Source: Bacteroidota bacterium
Lineage (GTDB): Bacteria > Bacteroidota > Bacteroidia > Flavobacteriales > Flavobacteriaceae
Direction: 5' to 3'
NCBI GenBank assembly: GCA_024279425.1
Contig: JAJRRO010000093.1
Location: forward strand, 62,001 to 126,000
Length of the DNA stretch: 64,000 bases
Position 1 is the first letter of the stretch, and every line of letters begins with the position of its first letter. The notes beneath the pieces are model-generated. The model ran no database searches and had not been told where the DNA came from. It was given only the letters and a program-made list of their open reading frames with translations. Made by a program: the position numbers and the translations under genes. Shown here one piece after another: positions 18,172 through 27,354 of this stretch.

Positions 18172-19677
18172 ATGAGCCAGAAAGTCAGAGTTAGATTTGC
18201 CCCTAGTCCTACAGGCCCTTTACACATCGGTGGGGTACGTACTGCCCTGTTCAATTATTTATTTGCTAAAAAATACAATGGTGATTTCATATTACGCATA
18301 GAAGATACCGATCAAAATCGCTACGTTAACGGAGCAGAACAATATATTATAGATGCCTTGGAATGGTGTGGTATTCCCTATGATGAAGGTCCAGGTAAAG
18401 ATGGCGGATTTGGCCCCTATCGCCAAAGCGAACGCAAAGCAATCTATAAGCAATATGCCGATGAATTGATAGCTAGAGGCAAAGCATACTACGCCTTTGA
18501 TACTTCAGACCAATTGGATTTTCATCGAAAAGACCATGAAACCAAGGGGAAAACCTTTATCTACAACTGGCATAATAGACTAAAACTGACCAATTCCTTA
18601 TCCCTGTCGAAAGTGCAAACCCAATCAAAATTGGATGCAGGGGAAGATTACGTAATTCGGTTTTTAACTCCACAAGATAAAAAGCTCCATCTGAAGGACA
18701 GTATTCGTGGAGATATAGAAATTGATACAAATGTATTGGACGACAAGGTACTTTATAAAAGCGATGGCATGCCCACCTACCATTTGGCAAACGTCGTAGA
18801 TGACCATTTAATGCAAATTTCCCATGTTATTCGCGGTGAGGAATGGTTACCCTCGTTACCATTACACCAGTTACTATATACCGCTTTTGAATGGCAGGCA
18901 CCCAAATTTGCCCATTTACCACTAATTATGAAACCTGTAGGCAAAGGGAAATTAAGCAAACGTGATGGCGAAAAAATGGGCTTTCCCATATTCCCTATAT
19001 CTTGGAACAAATCACAAGGCTATCGCGAAGCTGGATATTTTCCGGAAGCAGTAATCAACTTCTTGGTCATGCTAGGTTGGAATCCAGGAACGGAACAAGA
19101 GATTTTCGAGCTCGAAGATTTGGTTCAACAATTTAGTTTAGAACGAGTAAACAAATCAGGCGCCCGTTTTGACCCTGAAAAAACCAAATGGTACAATCAT
19201 CAATATTTACAAAAGAAGTCCGACACTGAACTGGCCCAACTCTTTTCCACCGCCCTTATTGACCAGGGTATTCCCAAAAATGCCAGAAATACATCGTACC
19301 TCGAAAAAGTTGTTTCTCTTATCAAGGAACGTGCAACATTTGGATCCGATTTTTGGGAACTGGGAGATTACTTTTTTACAGCTCCATCCTACTATGATGA
19401 AAAAGCAGTACGCAAACAGTGGAAACAGGATACTCCACAAATAATACACAACCTTATTCAACTTTTAGAGACCATTGAAGATTTCTCGGCATCAAACGTT
19501 GAAACTCATGTAAAAAGATGGATTGGTGACCAAGAATTATCTTTTGGCAAAGTTATGCCTCCCTTACGTTTGGTAATTGTAGGGGCCATGAAAGGGCCTC
19601 ATATATTTGATATTTTGGACCTACTAGGTAAAGATGAAAGCATTTCAAGAATTCGAAAGGCCTTATCTGCGATTTAA
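18172..19677 (+). CDS. gltX: Glutamate-tRNA ligase
   Basis: A 501-residue class I synthetase that charges tRNA-Glu. Seen: FAPSPTGPLHIGG with the HIGH-type motif at residues 18-21, LRIEDTDQNR, the central VIRGEEWLPSLPLH, and the KMSKS-type KLSKRDG near residue 263. The C-terminal anticodon-binding region is complete. A glutaminyl-tRNA synthetase is encoded close by (20944), so Gln-tRNA need not be made by transamidation. A canonical promoter precedes the gene. Confidence 0.97.
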   Translation: MSQKVRVRFAPSPTGPLHIGGVRTALFNYLFAKKYNGDFILRIEDTDQNRYVNGAEQYIIDALEWCGIPYDEGPGKDGGFGPYRQSERKAIYKQYADELIARGKAYYAFDTSDQLDFHRKDHETKGKTFIYNWHNRLKLTNSLSLSKVQTQSKLDAGEDYVIRFLTPQDKKLHLKDSIRGDIEIDTNVLDDKVLYKSDGMPTYHLANVVDDHLMQISHVIRGEEWLPSLPLHQLLYTAFEWQAPKFAHLPLIMKPVGKGKLSKRDGEKMGFPIFPISWNKSQGYREAGYFPEAVINFLVMLGWNPGTEQEIFELEDLVQQFSLERVNKSGARFDPEKTKWYNHQYLQKKSDTELAQLFSTALIDQGIPKNARNTSYLEKVVSLIKERATFGSDFWELGDYFFTAPSYYDEKAVRKQWKQDTPQIIHNLIQLLETIEDFSASNVETHVKRWIGDQELSFGKVMPPLRLVIVGAMKGPHIFDILDLLGKDESISRIRKALSAI

Positions 19678-19764
19678 ATTTTAGAAATGTAACAAATAAC
19701 CAGATTTTCCAACATATATTATAAAGTGCTTTCATAAATTCATTCACTAACTAAAATTAAAAAC

Positions 19765-20685
19765 ATGAGTAATTTTATTCTAATACCAATAGTTTTTTTC
19801 GGGTTTATTATATTTATTTCTTCTTTCTTTACTGTAAAACAACAAACAGCTGCTGTTATAGAGCGCTTTGGACGATTTAATACCATAAGGCAATCCGGTT
19901 TACGACTCAAAATTCCTCTTGTAGATCGCATTGCAGGAAGATTAAGTTTAAAAATTCAACAATTAGATGTTATTGTAGAGACTAAAACTCTGGATGACGT
20001 ATTTGTTAAATTAAAAATATCCGTACAGTTTGTTGTAATCAAGGACAAGGTCTATGATGCTTTTTATAAATTGGAATATCCGCACGATCAAATTACCGCT
20101 TATGTATTTGATGTGGTCCGAGCAGAAGTTCCCAAAATGAAATTGGACGATGTCTTTGTTAAAAAGGATGATATTGCAATTGCCGTAAAAAGCGAATTAC
20201 AAGAAGCGATGATAAATTACGGCTTCGATATAATTAAAACCCTCGTAACGGATATTGATCCAGATGCACAAGTAAAAGAGGCCATGAATAGGATAAACGC
20301 ATCGGAACGAGAAAAAATAGCAGCACAGTTTGAAGGGGATGCCGCCCGTATACTAATTGTAGAAAAAGCCAAGGCAGAAGCAGAAAGTAAACGGTTGCAA
20401 GGAATGGGAATCGCAGACCAAAGAAGAGAAATAGCAAGAGGTTTGGAAGAATCTGTAGATGTCCTGAATAAAGTCGGCATCAACTCTCAAGAAGCTTCTG
20501 CTTTGATCGTAGTGACCCAGCATTATGACACCCTACAATCTATAGGAGAGGCGACGAATGCCAATTTAATTCTCTTACCCAATTCTCCACAAGCAGGCAG
20601 CGATATGTTAAATAATATGGTCGCCTCGTTTACAGCAAGTAATATGATCGGAGAGTCCATGAAAAAATCAAATCCCAAAAAATAG
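19765..20685 (+). CDS. SPFH/Band 7 domain protein (stomatin/slipin-like)
   Basis: A 306-residue membrane-associated protein: one N-terminal membrane helix (about 4-22), then an SPFH domain (about 25-185; QQTAAVIERFGRFNTIRQSGLRLKIP start, DDVFVKLKISVQ and the later VRAEVPKMKLDDVF), an alanine/glutamate-rich helical part (about 190-225) and a C-terminal tail with YDTLQSIG. Stomatin-like proteins form membrane microdomain oligomers and often regulate proteases or channels; no NfeD-like partner is seen next to it. A strong terminator follows. Confidence 0.9.
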   Translation: MSNFILIPIVFFGFIIFISSFFTVKQQTAAVIERFGRFNTIRQSGLRLKIPLVDRIAGRLSLKIQQLDVIVETKTLDDVFVKLKISVQFVVIKDKVYDAFYKLEYPHDQITAYVFDVVRAEVPKMKLDDVFVKKDDIAIAVKSELQEAMINYGFDIIKTLVTDIDPDAQVKEAMNRINASEREKIAAQFEGDAARILIVEKAKAEAESKRLQGMGIADQRREIARGLEESVDVLNKVGINSQEASALIVVTQHYDTLQSIGEATNANLILLPNSPQAGSDMLNNMVASFTASNMIGESMKKSNPKK

Positions 20686-20708
20686 CCGTGACATTTCAAT
20701 ACATAAAA

Positions 20709-20737
20709 AACCTTCATGGCTTACCATGAAGGTTTTT
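20709..20737. terminator. Terminator after the SPFH gene
   Basis: Perfect 11-bp stem (20709-20719 with 20724-20734), CTTA loop, T run on the + side and A run before it. Confidence 0.92.
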
Positions 20738-20943
20738 GTCTTTTTCCAAATTTTTGTTCCACCCAATAAAACCACGCGCTCTCAAGGCACAAAAATCAAT
20801 ACAAAAGCCTATGCCAGTGTATTACGACCTAACATATACATTTGCACAAGACGACCAAGGAACTCGCTTAAATCCCATATAACTTTGCAGGTTTGAATCG
20901 ATAATACCGATTGATATATTCTAATCAATAAAGAATATCGATA

Positions 20944-22629
20944 CTAGTTATTTTGTTGAATTTTCGTCCAGGTATCCCGCAAACCTACGGTTTTATTAAA
21001 AACCAATTTCCCCGGGGTAGAATCTGGGTCAACACAAAAATATCCCAAACGCTGAAACTGAACACGATCCTCAATTTGAGCATTTTTTAAACTAGGCTCC
21101 AAATAACCTTTAATCACCTTCAAAGCATTCGGATTTATAAATTCCATAAAATCTTTGTCCTTATGAGTATCTGGACTTTCGTCCAAGAACAAACGGTCAT
21201 AGATACGAATTTCAGCTTCCAACGCATGTTTTACACAAACCCAATGCAAAGTTCCCTTCACCTTTCTCAAGCTTTCTTCGGTACCACTACCGCTTTTACT
21301 TTTTAAATCATAGGTACACTGTATTTCCGTTATGTTTCCCTCTCCATCTTTTGAGCAACTTTCCGCTTTGATAATATAGGCATTTTTCAACCGTACCTCA
21401 CCTCCCAATTTTAGTCTAAAGAATTTTCGGTTCGCTTCCTCTTTAAAATCTCCTCTTTCAATATAAATCTCCCTAGAAAAAGGAAGCTTCCTGGAGCCAG
21501 CTGATTCATCCTCCGGATTATTCTCGGCCTCCAACCATTCTTCCCCTCCTTCAGGATAATTGGTAATGACCACCTTTAAAGGGTCTAAAACCCCCATTAC
21601 ACGTGGAGCAACTTTATTTAAGTGTTCCCGTGCATGAAATTCCAAAAGCGAAACATCTATTAAATTATCTCTTTTGGCAATACCAATGGTATCAGCAAAA
21701 TTTCTAATGGACTCCGGTGTGTATCCCCTTCTACGCAATCCCGATATTGTAGGCATCCGTGGGTCATCCCAGCCATTTACAACACCTTCCTGAACCAACC
21801 TCAAAAGTTTACGCTTGCTTACAACGGTATGGCTCAGGTTTCTTCGTGCAAATTCCCGTTGCTTAGGACGAATGCTTTTTTCATCATACACTTGATCCAA
21901 AAACCAGTCATATAGTTCCCTGTGCATCGCAAATTCCAGTGTACACAACGAATGGGAGACTTGCTCTATGTAATCGCTTTCACCATGTGTCCAATCATAC
22001 ATAGGATAAATACACCAATCGGTATTTGTCCTATGATGTGCCCTATGTAAAACCCTGTACATGATAGGGTCACGCATTAACATATTAGGGGATCCCATAT
22101 TAATTTTAGCCCGCAGCACTAATGTTCCCTCCTCATACTCACCATTTTTCATTGCCTCAAATAGTTCCAGATTTTCCTCTATGGATCTATTCCTAAATGG
22201 ACTATCGGTACCTGGCACAATTGGTGTGCCTTTTTGGAAAGCCATTTCCTCAGAAGACTGACTCTCAATATATGCCTTTCCTTTTTCAATCAAAAGAACC
22301 GCCCAATCGTACAACTGCTGAAAATAATCTGATGCATACCGTTCGGTATTCCATCGATATCCCAGCCATTGCACATCCTTTTTTATGGCATCCACAAACT
22401 CTTGTTCTTCCTTTGCTGGATTCGTATCGTCGAACCGAAGATTAACAGGAGCATCATATCGCAAACCAAGGCCAAAATTTAAACAGATGGAACTTGCGTG
22501 GCCAATATGCAAATACCCATTAGGTTCAGGTGGAAATCGAAAGCGCAATTTTTCTTTGGAGAACCCATTTGTAAGGTCCTCTTCCACAATATGTTCTATA
22601 AAATTCAATGATTTTGAAGCTTCGCTCAT
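20944..22629 (-). CDS. glnS: Glutamine-tRNA ligase
   Basis: A 561-residue class I synthetase that charges tRNA-Gln. It shows RFPPEPNGYLHIGHASS (HIGH motif), LRFDDTNPAKE, and VVSKRKLLRLV (KMSKS motif), followed by the two-barrel anticodon-binding domain. I place the start at MSEASKSLNF (22629); the frame is open 23 codons further up to 22698, but that extension is cysteine-rich, unlike the family, and covers a good -7 box (22650-22657). Stand-alone on the minus strand between a terminator and the divergent gliding operon. Confidence 0.95.
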   Translation of the reverse strand: MSEASKSLNFIEHIVEEDLTNGFSKEKLRFRFPPEPNGYLHIGHASSICLNFGLGLRYDAPVNLRFDDTNPAKEEQEFVDAIKKDVQWLGYRWNTERYASDYFQQLYDWAVLLIEKGKAYIESQSSEEMAFQKGTPIVPGTDSPFRNRSIEENLELFEAMKNGEYEEGTLVLRAKINMGSPNMLMRDPIMYRVLHRAHHRTNTDWCIYPMYDWTHGESDYIEQVSHSLCTLEFAMHRELYDWFLDQVYDEKSIRPKQREFARRNLSHTVVSKRKLLRLVQEGVVNGWDDPRMPTISGLRRRGYTPESIRNFADTIGIAKRDNLIDVSLLEFHAREHLNKVAPRVMGVLDPLKVVITNYPEGGEEWLEAENNPEDESAGSRKLPFSREIYIERGDFKEEANRKFFRLKLGGEVRLKNAYIIKAESCSKDGEGNITEIQCTYDLKSKSGSGTEESLRKVKGTLHWVCVKHALEAEIRIYDRLFLDESPDTHKDKDFMEFINPNALKVIKGYLEPSLKNAQIEDRVQFQRLGYFCVDPDSTPGKLVFNKTVGLRDTWTKIQQNN

Positions 22630-22649
22630 TTGGTCAATTTTTGGCAGCA

Positions 22650-22657
22650 CAAATGTA
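22650..22657 (-). promoter_or_regulatory. -7 box (TACATTTG) of glnS
   Basis: Minus-strand TACATTTG, 20 bp before the start codon at 22629. It lies inside the longer open frame and so supports the shorter start. No convincing -33 TTG at standard spacing. Confidence 0.5.
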
Positions 22658-22899
22658 GCAAAATTGCAGCTATCACAGGCTACAAAATACCCTAGCATAC
22701 AAATAAGACGGTTTCACAACATATTTGGGATACGCCACAACAATAAATTTTCAGACAGCCAATTAAATAACATATTTGTGGTTGAACGCTAGTTAATAAT
22801 CGACGAAACGAAAAGCAAGCATCAAATCATCGATGAAATTGTAGGTTCTGTCGAGCCCAAATCAACTGGTCAATGCCCAAGTTGCAAAAACTACTACTT

Positions 22900-25155
22900 A
22901 TGAAAATAAAAACATTACTTCGAACCAAGGTCTTCATGGCCATTTTTATGTTTTTTGCTCTTTTACCACTTTCTGCCCAGATACTGGTAGACCCACCAGA
23001 GCCTGCAGATAATCCAAACCTTGCAGGTAATTCTCCATGGACTGCAATATGTGCAGGGGTGGGAGGTTTTAATCAATACTACGCCAAAATAGGCTGGGCA
23101 GGCAACGCCAATGGCTCCAATGAATTTATTCTAGAACTGTCCGATGTCACCGGAGATTTCACTAATGCCACAGAACTAGTCAAAATTGGTGATCAAAACG
23201 GCAACAGCTCCAAAGAGTTTGATGCTGAATTTTCAATTCCTACAAATACAAGGGGGCAGGGGTATAAAATGAGGGTTCGTTCAACCGATCCTGCCAGTAC
23301 CAGCGCAGAATCTACAGCTTACAATATGTACTATATGGATGTGACCAATAATATCAACATTAGTGATGATGGAAGTGGAGTGCCTCCTGGAACTATATGT
23401 GCAACAGGGCCAATTACTTTAGAAGTTGATAATGTTACCAATCCAGAAACCTACCAATATATCTGGTATCTGAGTGGTTCACCAATAAGTGGCGAAACAG
23501 GTCACACATTGAACGTTACTTCTTCAGGAATGTATTTTGCCTTAATAGATTATGGCCCAATCTGCTCTGGCTCTGCCAACACCGACTCAAATATTGTCGA
23601 TGTAACCATTGGTGGTGGTGGCGAGGGAATTTTTATTACCCTGCCGGCCATAACAATATTGTGCGTAGGCGAATCCCAGGCCTTGAGTATTAATAGAACT
23701 GATCCCTCTTGGAATTTCAGATGGTTCAAAAATGATGTTGAAATACCTTCAGCAACCTTACCTACGTATACCGTAGACGCTAATACCGCTGATTTTGAAG
23801 GCGACTACCAAGTAGAAATTTCGTCCAGCTCTATCTGCAATGAAAGGTCAGCGCCCATTACCATGAACAATGCAGACGATTTTACGGTTAGTCAAGATAA
23901 TGCCCCCAATATAGTCGTATTACCTTCACAAGTCAAAACCGTTAGTGTAAGCACTACAGCAGTTTCTCCAACGTATAAATGGTTTAGAAATAGTGCTGAA
24001 ATTTCCGGGGAAACAGCCAATTCAATCAATGTTACACAGGCCGGAACATACTATGCAGAAGTTACACAGGGTGGAGGAACCTGTCCTGGGGCTATTAAAA
24101 ATTCGGAAAATACAACGGTTGTTACCCCTGCATCTTTTGAGATTATCGCTGATTATGCTTCTCCATATACAACTTGTGTATCAACCAATATTGTATTACA
24201 AGTACAGACTATAAATGCCGTAATGTCCGATTTGAGCAAAATAGATGTTACAGCTGATATCGCCCCAAGTTTTTCCTATCAGTGGAAAAGAAATGGCGTT
24301 GATGTGCCTGGATCGGTAAATAATTCCCTTAGCCTTACGAACATTTCTGAAAATGGAGACTATTCCATTGAAGGAAGTGTAACTACTTATAATACCACTT
24401 CAAATGTATTGCCAGTTCAATTGCTGACCTCAGAAACCTTAACCATCACAAGTACCAGTACGGTCTACTGTAGTGGTGCGGATATTGTCACCCTAGGTAC
24501 TTCCCTAGATCTATCTGGAGAAACCTATGAATGGCAAAGAGATGGTACATTGGTCAATACTACAAATAATGCCTTAGACATAAATCAGACAGGAACATAC
24601 CGATTGGTCTTGTACAGAAATGGGTGTTCATTAGCGTCCAACGAAATACAAATTAGTCCTCTCGATGCATCCCAAATAACCCTGGATTCTGAAGGTGATG
24701 TTGTATTTCCAGAAGGAACATCACGAACTGTTACGGCACGAGGAGGTACGGCCTATCGTTGGTATGATATCAATAATATTGAAATGAGCTCCACTGATTC
24801 CGTAAACTTTACGGCAGAAGGCACCTATACCCTAATTGCCAGTATAGACAATTGCGAAATCATCAGACAGATAAAAGTCTCTTATTTAGATACGTTTAAA
24901 GTGCCTAATGTAATTACCGTCAACGGCGACGGAATCAATGATCAATGGGTAATTCCCAATTCATATTCCAACAAACCAGATGTCAATGTCATTATTTATA
25001 ATGAAAAAGGCGAAGAGGTGTTAAATGAATTAGATTATAAAAATACGTGGCCACAATCTTCAATGGCATTTCCAAAACAGAATATGGTATTCTTTTATAG
25101 AATAAGGAACAATCAGGAAGTATTGAAGCAAGGGACCATAACCGTAATCCGATAA
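22900..25155 (+). CDS. T9SS-secreted Ig-like repeat protein with a type B-like sorting tail
   Basis: About 751 residues from ATG 22900 (an in-frame ATG at 22873 would add nine residues). A signal peptide ends at PLSAQ. The body is a series of Ig/PKD-like beta domains, recognised by the repeated pattern Y-W-(R/Y)-(N/D)-G...I-G...L-V-(T/S)-G-Y followed by cysteines. The C-terminus (about the last 85 residues) resembles the gliding/CHU_C sorting domain (VPNVITVNGDGINDQWVIP, VIIYNEKGEEV) but the usual WDG and LPxGTYYY steps are degenerate (NTWP, NMVFFYRI). Likely exported by the T9SS to the surface. First gene of the adhesin operon, 9 bp ahead of the SprF-like gene. Confidence 0.82.
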   Translation: MKIKTLLRTKVFMAIFMFFALLPLSAQILVDPPEPADNPNLAGNSPWTAICAGVGGFNQYYAKIGWAGNANGSNEFILELSDVTGDFTNATELVKIGDQNGNSSKEFDAEFSIPTNTRGQGYKMRVRSTDPASTSAESTAYNMYYMDVTNNINISDDGSGVPPGTICATGPITLEVDNVTNPETYQYIWYLSGSPISGETGHTLNVTSSGMYFALIDYGPICSGSANTDSNIVDVTIGGGGEGIFITLPAITILCVGESQALSINRTDPSWNFRWFKNDVEIPSATLPTYTVDANTADFEGDYQVEISSSSICNERSAPITMNNADDFTVSQDNAPNIVVLPSQVKTVSVSTTAVSPTYKWFRNSAEISGETANSINVTQAGTYYAEVTQGGGTCPGAIKNSENTTVVTPASFEIIADYASPYTTCVSTNIVLQVQTINAVMSDLSKIDVTADIAPSFSYQWKRNGVDVPGSVNNSLSLTNISENGDYSIEGSVTTYNTTSNVLPVQLLTSETLTITSTSTVYCSGADIVTLGTSLDLSGETYEWQRDGTLVNTTNNALDINQTGTYRLVLYRNGCSLASNEIQISPLDASQITLDSEGDVVFPEGTSRTVTARGGTAYRWYDINNIEMSSTDSVNFTAEGTYTLIASIDNCEIIRQIKVSYLDTFKVPNVITVNGDGINDQWVIPNSYSNKPDVNVIIYNEKGEEVLNELDYKNTWPQSSMAFPKQNMVFFYRIRNNQEVLKQGTITVIR

Positions 25156-25164
25156 GCTATTGCA

Positions 25165-27354
25165 ATGACCAAAAAACCAATCATACTTATACTATTGTTC
25201 CTCTTTGCTTTAACCAAAACTGCGGCACAGGAAGATAGCCCTTTTGTCACTTATGATGTACCATCTCAGAACTTGTTGAAATATAACAGATTCTTAATAA
25301 ATCCAACCTTTTCGACGGTTCGAGAGGATGTTTCATATATAAACCTTTTACACCGAAACCAATCGGTACAATTTGATGATAACAACCAACACTATTTTCT
25401 AAGTTATAGCGGTCGAATAAGCGATAGAACGGGTCTTGGTCTCAGCCTCTATCAACAACGTGAAGGTACCCTAACCAATTTTGGAGTTTTGGCCAATTAC
25501 GCCTATGGTGTTAAACTAAGCGATAAAAGTAATTTCACTTTTGGCGCCAACCTGTCTTATTATAATAGTGGTTTTGATCAAAGCCGCGCTCTAACTGTAG
25601 AGGAAGATCCATTTTTAGCAGGTCTCCAGGATAGCAATTTATTGTCATTCCAGCCGGGTTTTAATGTTTCCTATGGTAAATTTGACTTCGGTGTATTTGC
25701 TGAAAACTTATTTGACTACAATATTAAAACCAGCGAATCTATTACAGATTTTAAGGACAAAACCTTTTCTGGTCATTTACAATATACCCATGAATTCGAA
25801 AATGCGACCGGGGTACTTGAACAAGGTAGGTTAATGCCTTTGGCCCGAGCACGAAAAGTAGGTGAAGATAATATAGTTTTGGGCGGAAGCCTTATACTAG
25901 ACTTGCCAAAATTAGGCTGGTTGCAAGGAGGTTATGACAGCTTCTATGGTGCATCGGCAGGTGTTGGTTTTAATCTAAACCAAAGGCTTTCATTAGGGTA
26001 CACCATGGAAAAAGGGTTATCCAGCAACTTCGATAATTTTGGGGTTACCCATGAAATTTCCTTTGCCTACTCGTTCACTCCCAACTTAACAGAAGACAGG
26101 GTCTATTTTGAAGACGACACAAACGATTTGGTGGAAACTGATGAATTATCCAATGACACATTTACAGTCACTGATGATGAATTGGCCACACTTCAAAAGA
26201 AGCTCGCTGAAAACGACGCTATTATAGAAGAGCTGATGTTTCGCCAAGACTCCTTGGAAGCCAATCGGAAAAAGGATCTAGAGCGACGTTTTGAAATGGT
26301 AATGAGAATGGTGCGTAATGAAACCAAAGGCAACCGCCCTGACTTAGAAAAAAAGGCTGAACACTTGTTTTTAGGTGATGATTCTGAAATCTCAGTAGCA
26401 GCTGTTAATCCAAGCAATGATGGGAGATTGAAAAGTCAAACCGACAAAAATACCGAACAGTCCAAAGACGTTATGACTAGTGGCCTAACTCAGGTAGCTT
26501 CTACAAAACAACAAGAAACAAACAGAATACCAGCTAATGAGCCTGTCTTTACAAACATCAGGCCTTCTAAGAAGGTCAGGGATGCCGTAGTCGCAGCAAA
26601 CATTACTAGCAACAACAAGCCATTATCTACCCAAGACAACATTGGTAACATAACCAATGTTCAGCAATCCAAACAAGACAAAATAAAAAGCAGAAGGTTT
26701 AAGGATTTAAATAGTGTTCAAGAAGGGTACTACGTTGTGGCCAATGTATACAAAGGTGGTCAATATCTACATAAATTTATAGATGACCTTGAACAAAAAG
26801 GTATTTCAGCAGATTATATAGACAATGCAAATAACGGACTTAAATATGTGTATTTAAATCGGTATGATACTTGGCAAGAAGCCGTAGATGCACACCAAAG
26901 CAATCTAAACGGAACTTATGAAGGTGAAATGTGGATTATGAACGTGGACAACCGTTACACTAATGAGGCCTACACGGAAAATGTCAACAAAATAAAAGAA
27001 AAATCCACCAAATATAATACGGACGTTTTACAACAAAACATCATTGTAAAAGACAAGGTCACAGCCAATAATCCAGAACCAAGAACGCAAAAAATAAACG
27101 GTGTCAATGAAGGGTATTACATCATTGCAAATGTTTTTGCCAACCCAAATAATGCCAACCGATTTGTTAAACTATTGAACTCATATGGACTAAGTGCCAG
27201 CTACTTCATAAACCCAGAAAATAACTGGAGATATGTATATCTAAAGCGTCACCAGTCCTGGAACAATGCCCTAATTTCTTACTACACCAAACTAAATGAC
27301 TCGTATGACGACAAAATGTGGATTATGCGGATTAAGCCTAACCAACTAACTTAA
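25165..27354 (+). CDS. PorP/SprF family T9SS membrane protein with C-terminal SPOR-like pair
   Basis: A 729-residue protein. Signal peptide ends near residue 21 (KTAAQ). Residues about 25-310 form a PorP/SprF-type outer-membrane beta-barrel (opening with LLKYNRFLINPTFSTVREDVSY, then NFGVLANYAYGVKLSD and FGVFAENLF). An acidic, coiled-coil linker (about 335-390) and a low-complexity region follow, then two SPOR-like modules (about 510-595 and 643-728), each G-Y-Y-(V/I)-(V/I)-A-N-V and ending MWIM. They closely resemble the pair in the protein at 293. SprF proteins are needed to secrete or attach SprB; SPOR modules bind peptidoglycan, so this one may span from outer membrane to cell wall. The stop overlaps the adhesin start by 1 nt. 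Confidence 0.88.
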   Translation: MTKKPIILILLFLFALTKTAAQEDSPFVTYDVPSQNLLKYNRFLINPTFSTVREDVSYINLLHRNQSVQFDDNNQHYFLSYSGRISDRTGLGLSLYQQREGTLTNFGVLANYAYGVKLSDKSNFTFGANLSYYNSGFDQSRALTVEEDPFLAGLQDSNLLSFQPGFNVSYGKFDFGVFAENLFDYNIKTSESITDFKDKTFSGHLQYTHEFENATGVLEQGRLMPLARARKVGEDNIVLGGSLILDLPKLGWLQGGYDSFYGASAGVGFNLNQRLSLGYTMEKGLSSNFDNFGVTHEISFAYSFTPNLTEDRVYFEDDTNDLVETDELSNDTFTVTDDELATLQKKLAENDAIIEELMFRQDSLEANRKKDLERRFEMVMRMVRNETKGNRPDLEKKAEHLFLGDDSEISVAAVNPSNDGRLKSQTDKNTEQSKDVMTSGLTQVASTKQQETNRIPANEPVFTNIRPSKKVRDAVVAANITSNNKPLSTQDNIGNITNVQQSKQDKIKSRRFKDLNSVQEGYYVVANVYKGGQYLHKFIDDLEQKGISADYIDNANNGLKYVYLNRYDTWQEAVDAHQSNLNGTYEGEMWIMNVDNRYTNEAYTENVNKIKEKSTKYNTDVLQQNIIVKDKVTANNPEPRTQKINGVNEGYYIIANVFANPNNANRFVKLLNSYGLSASYFINPENNWRYVYLKRHQSWNNALISYYTKLNDSYDDKMWIMRIKPNQLT

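Noticed and set aside
20837-20887. Plus-strand TACATTTG and TAACTTTG boxes between the SPFH gene and glnS
   Set aside because: No -33 TTG at proper distance and no plus-strand gene follows; they could make an antisense RNA but there is no support.
22630-22698. Longer N-terminus of glutamine-tRNA ligase
   Set aside because: The added residues are not typical of the family and cover a -7 promoter box.
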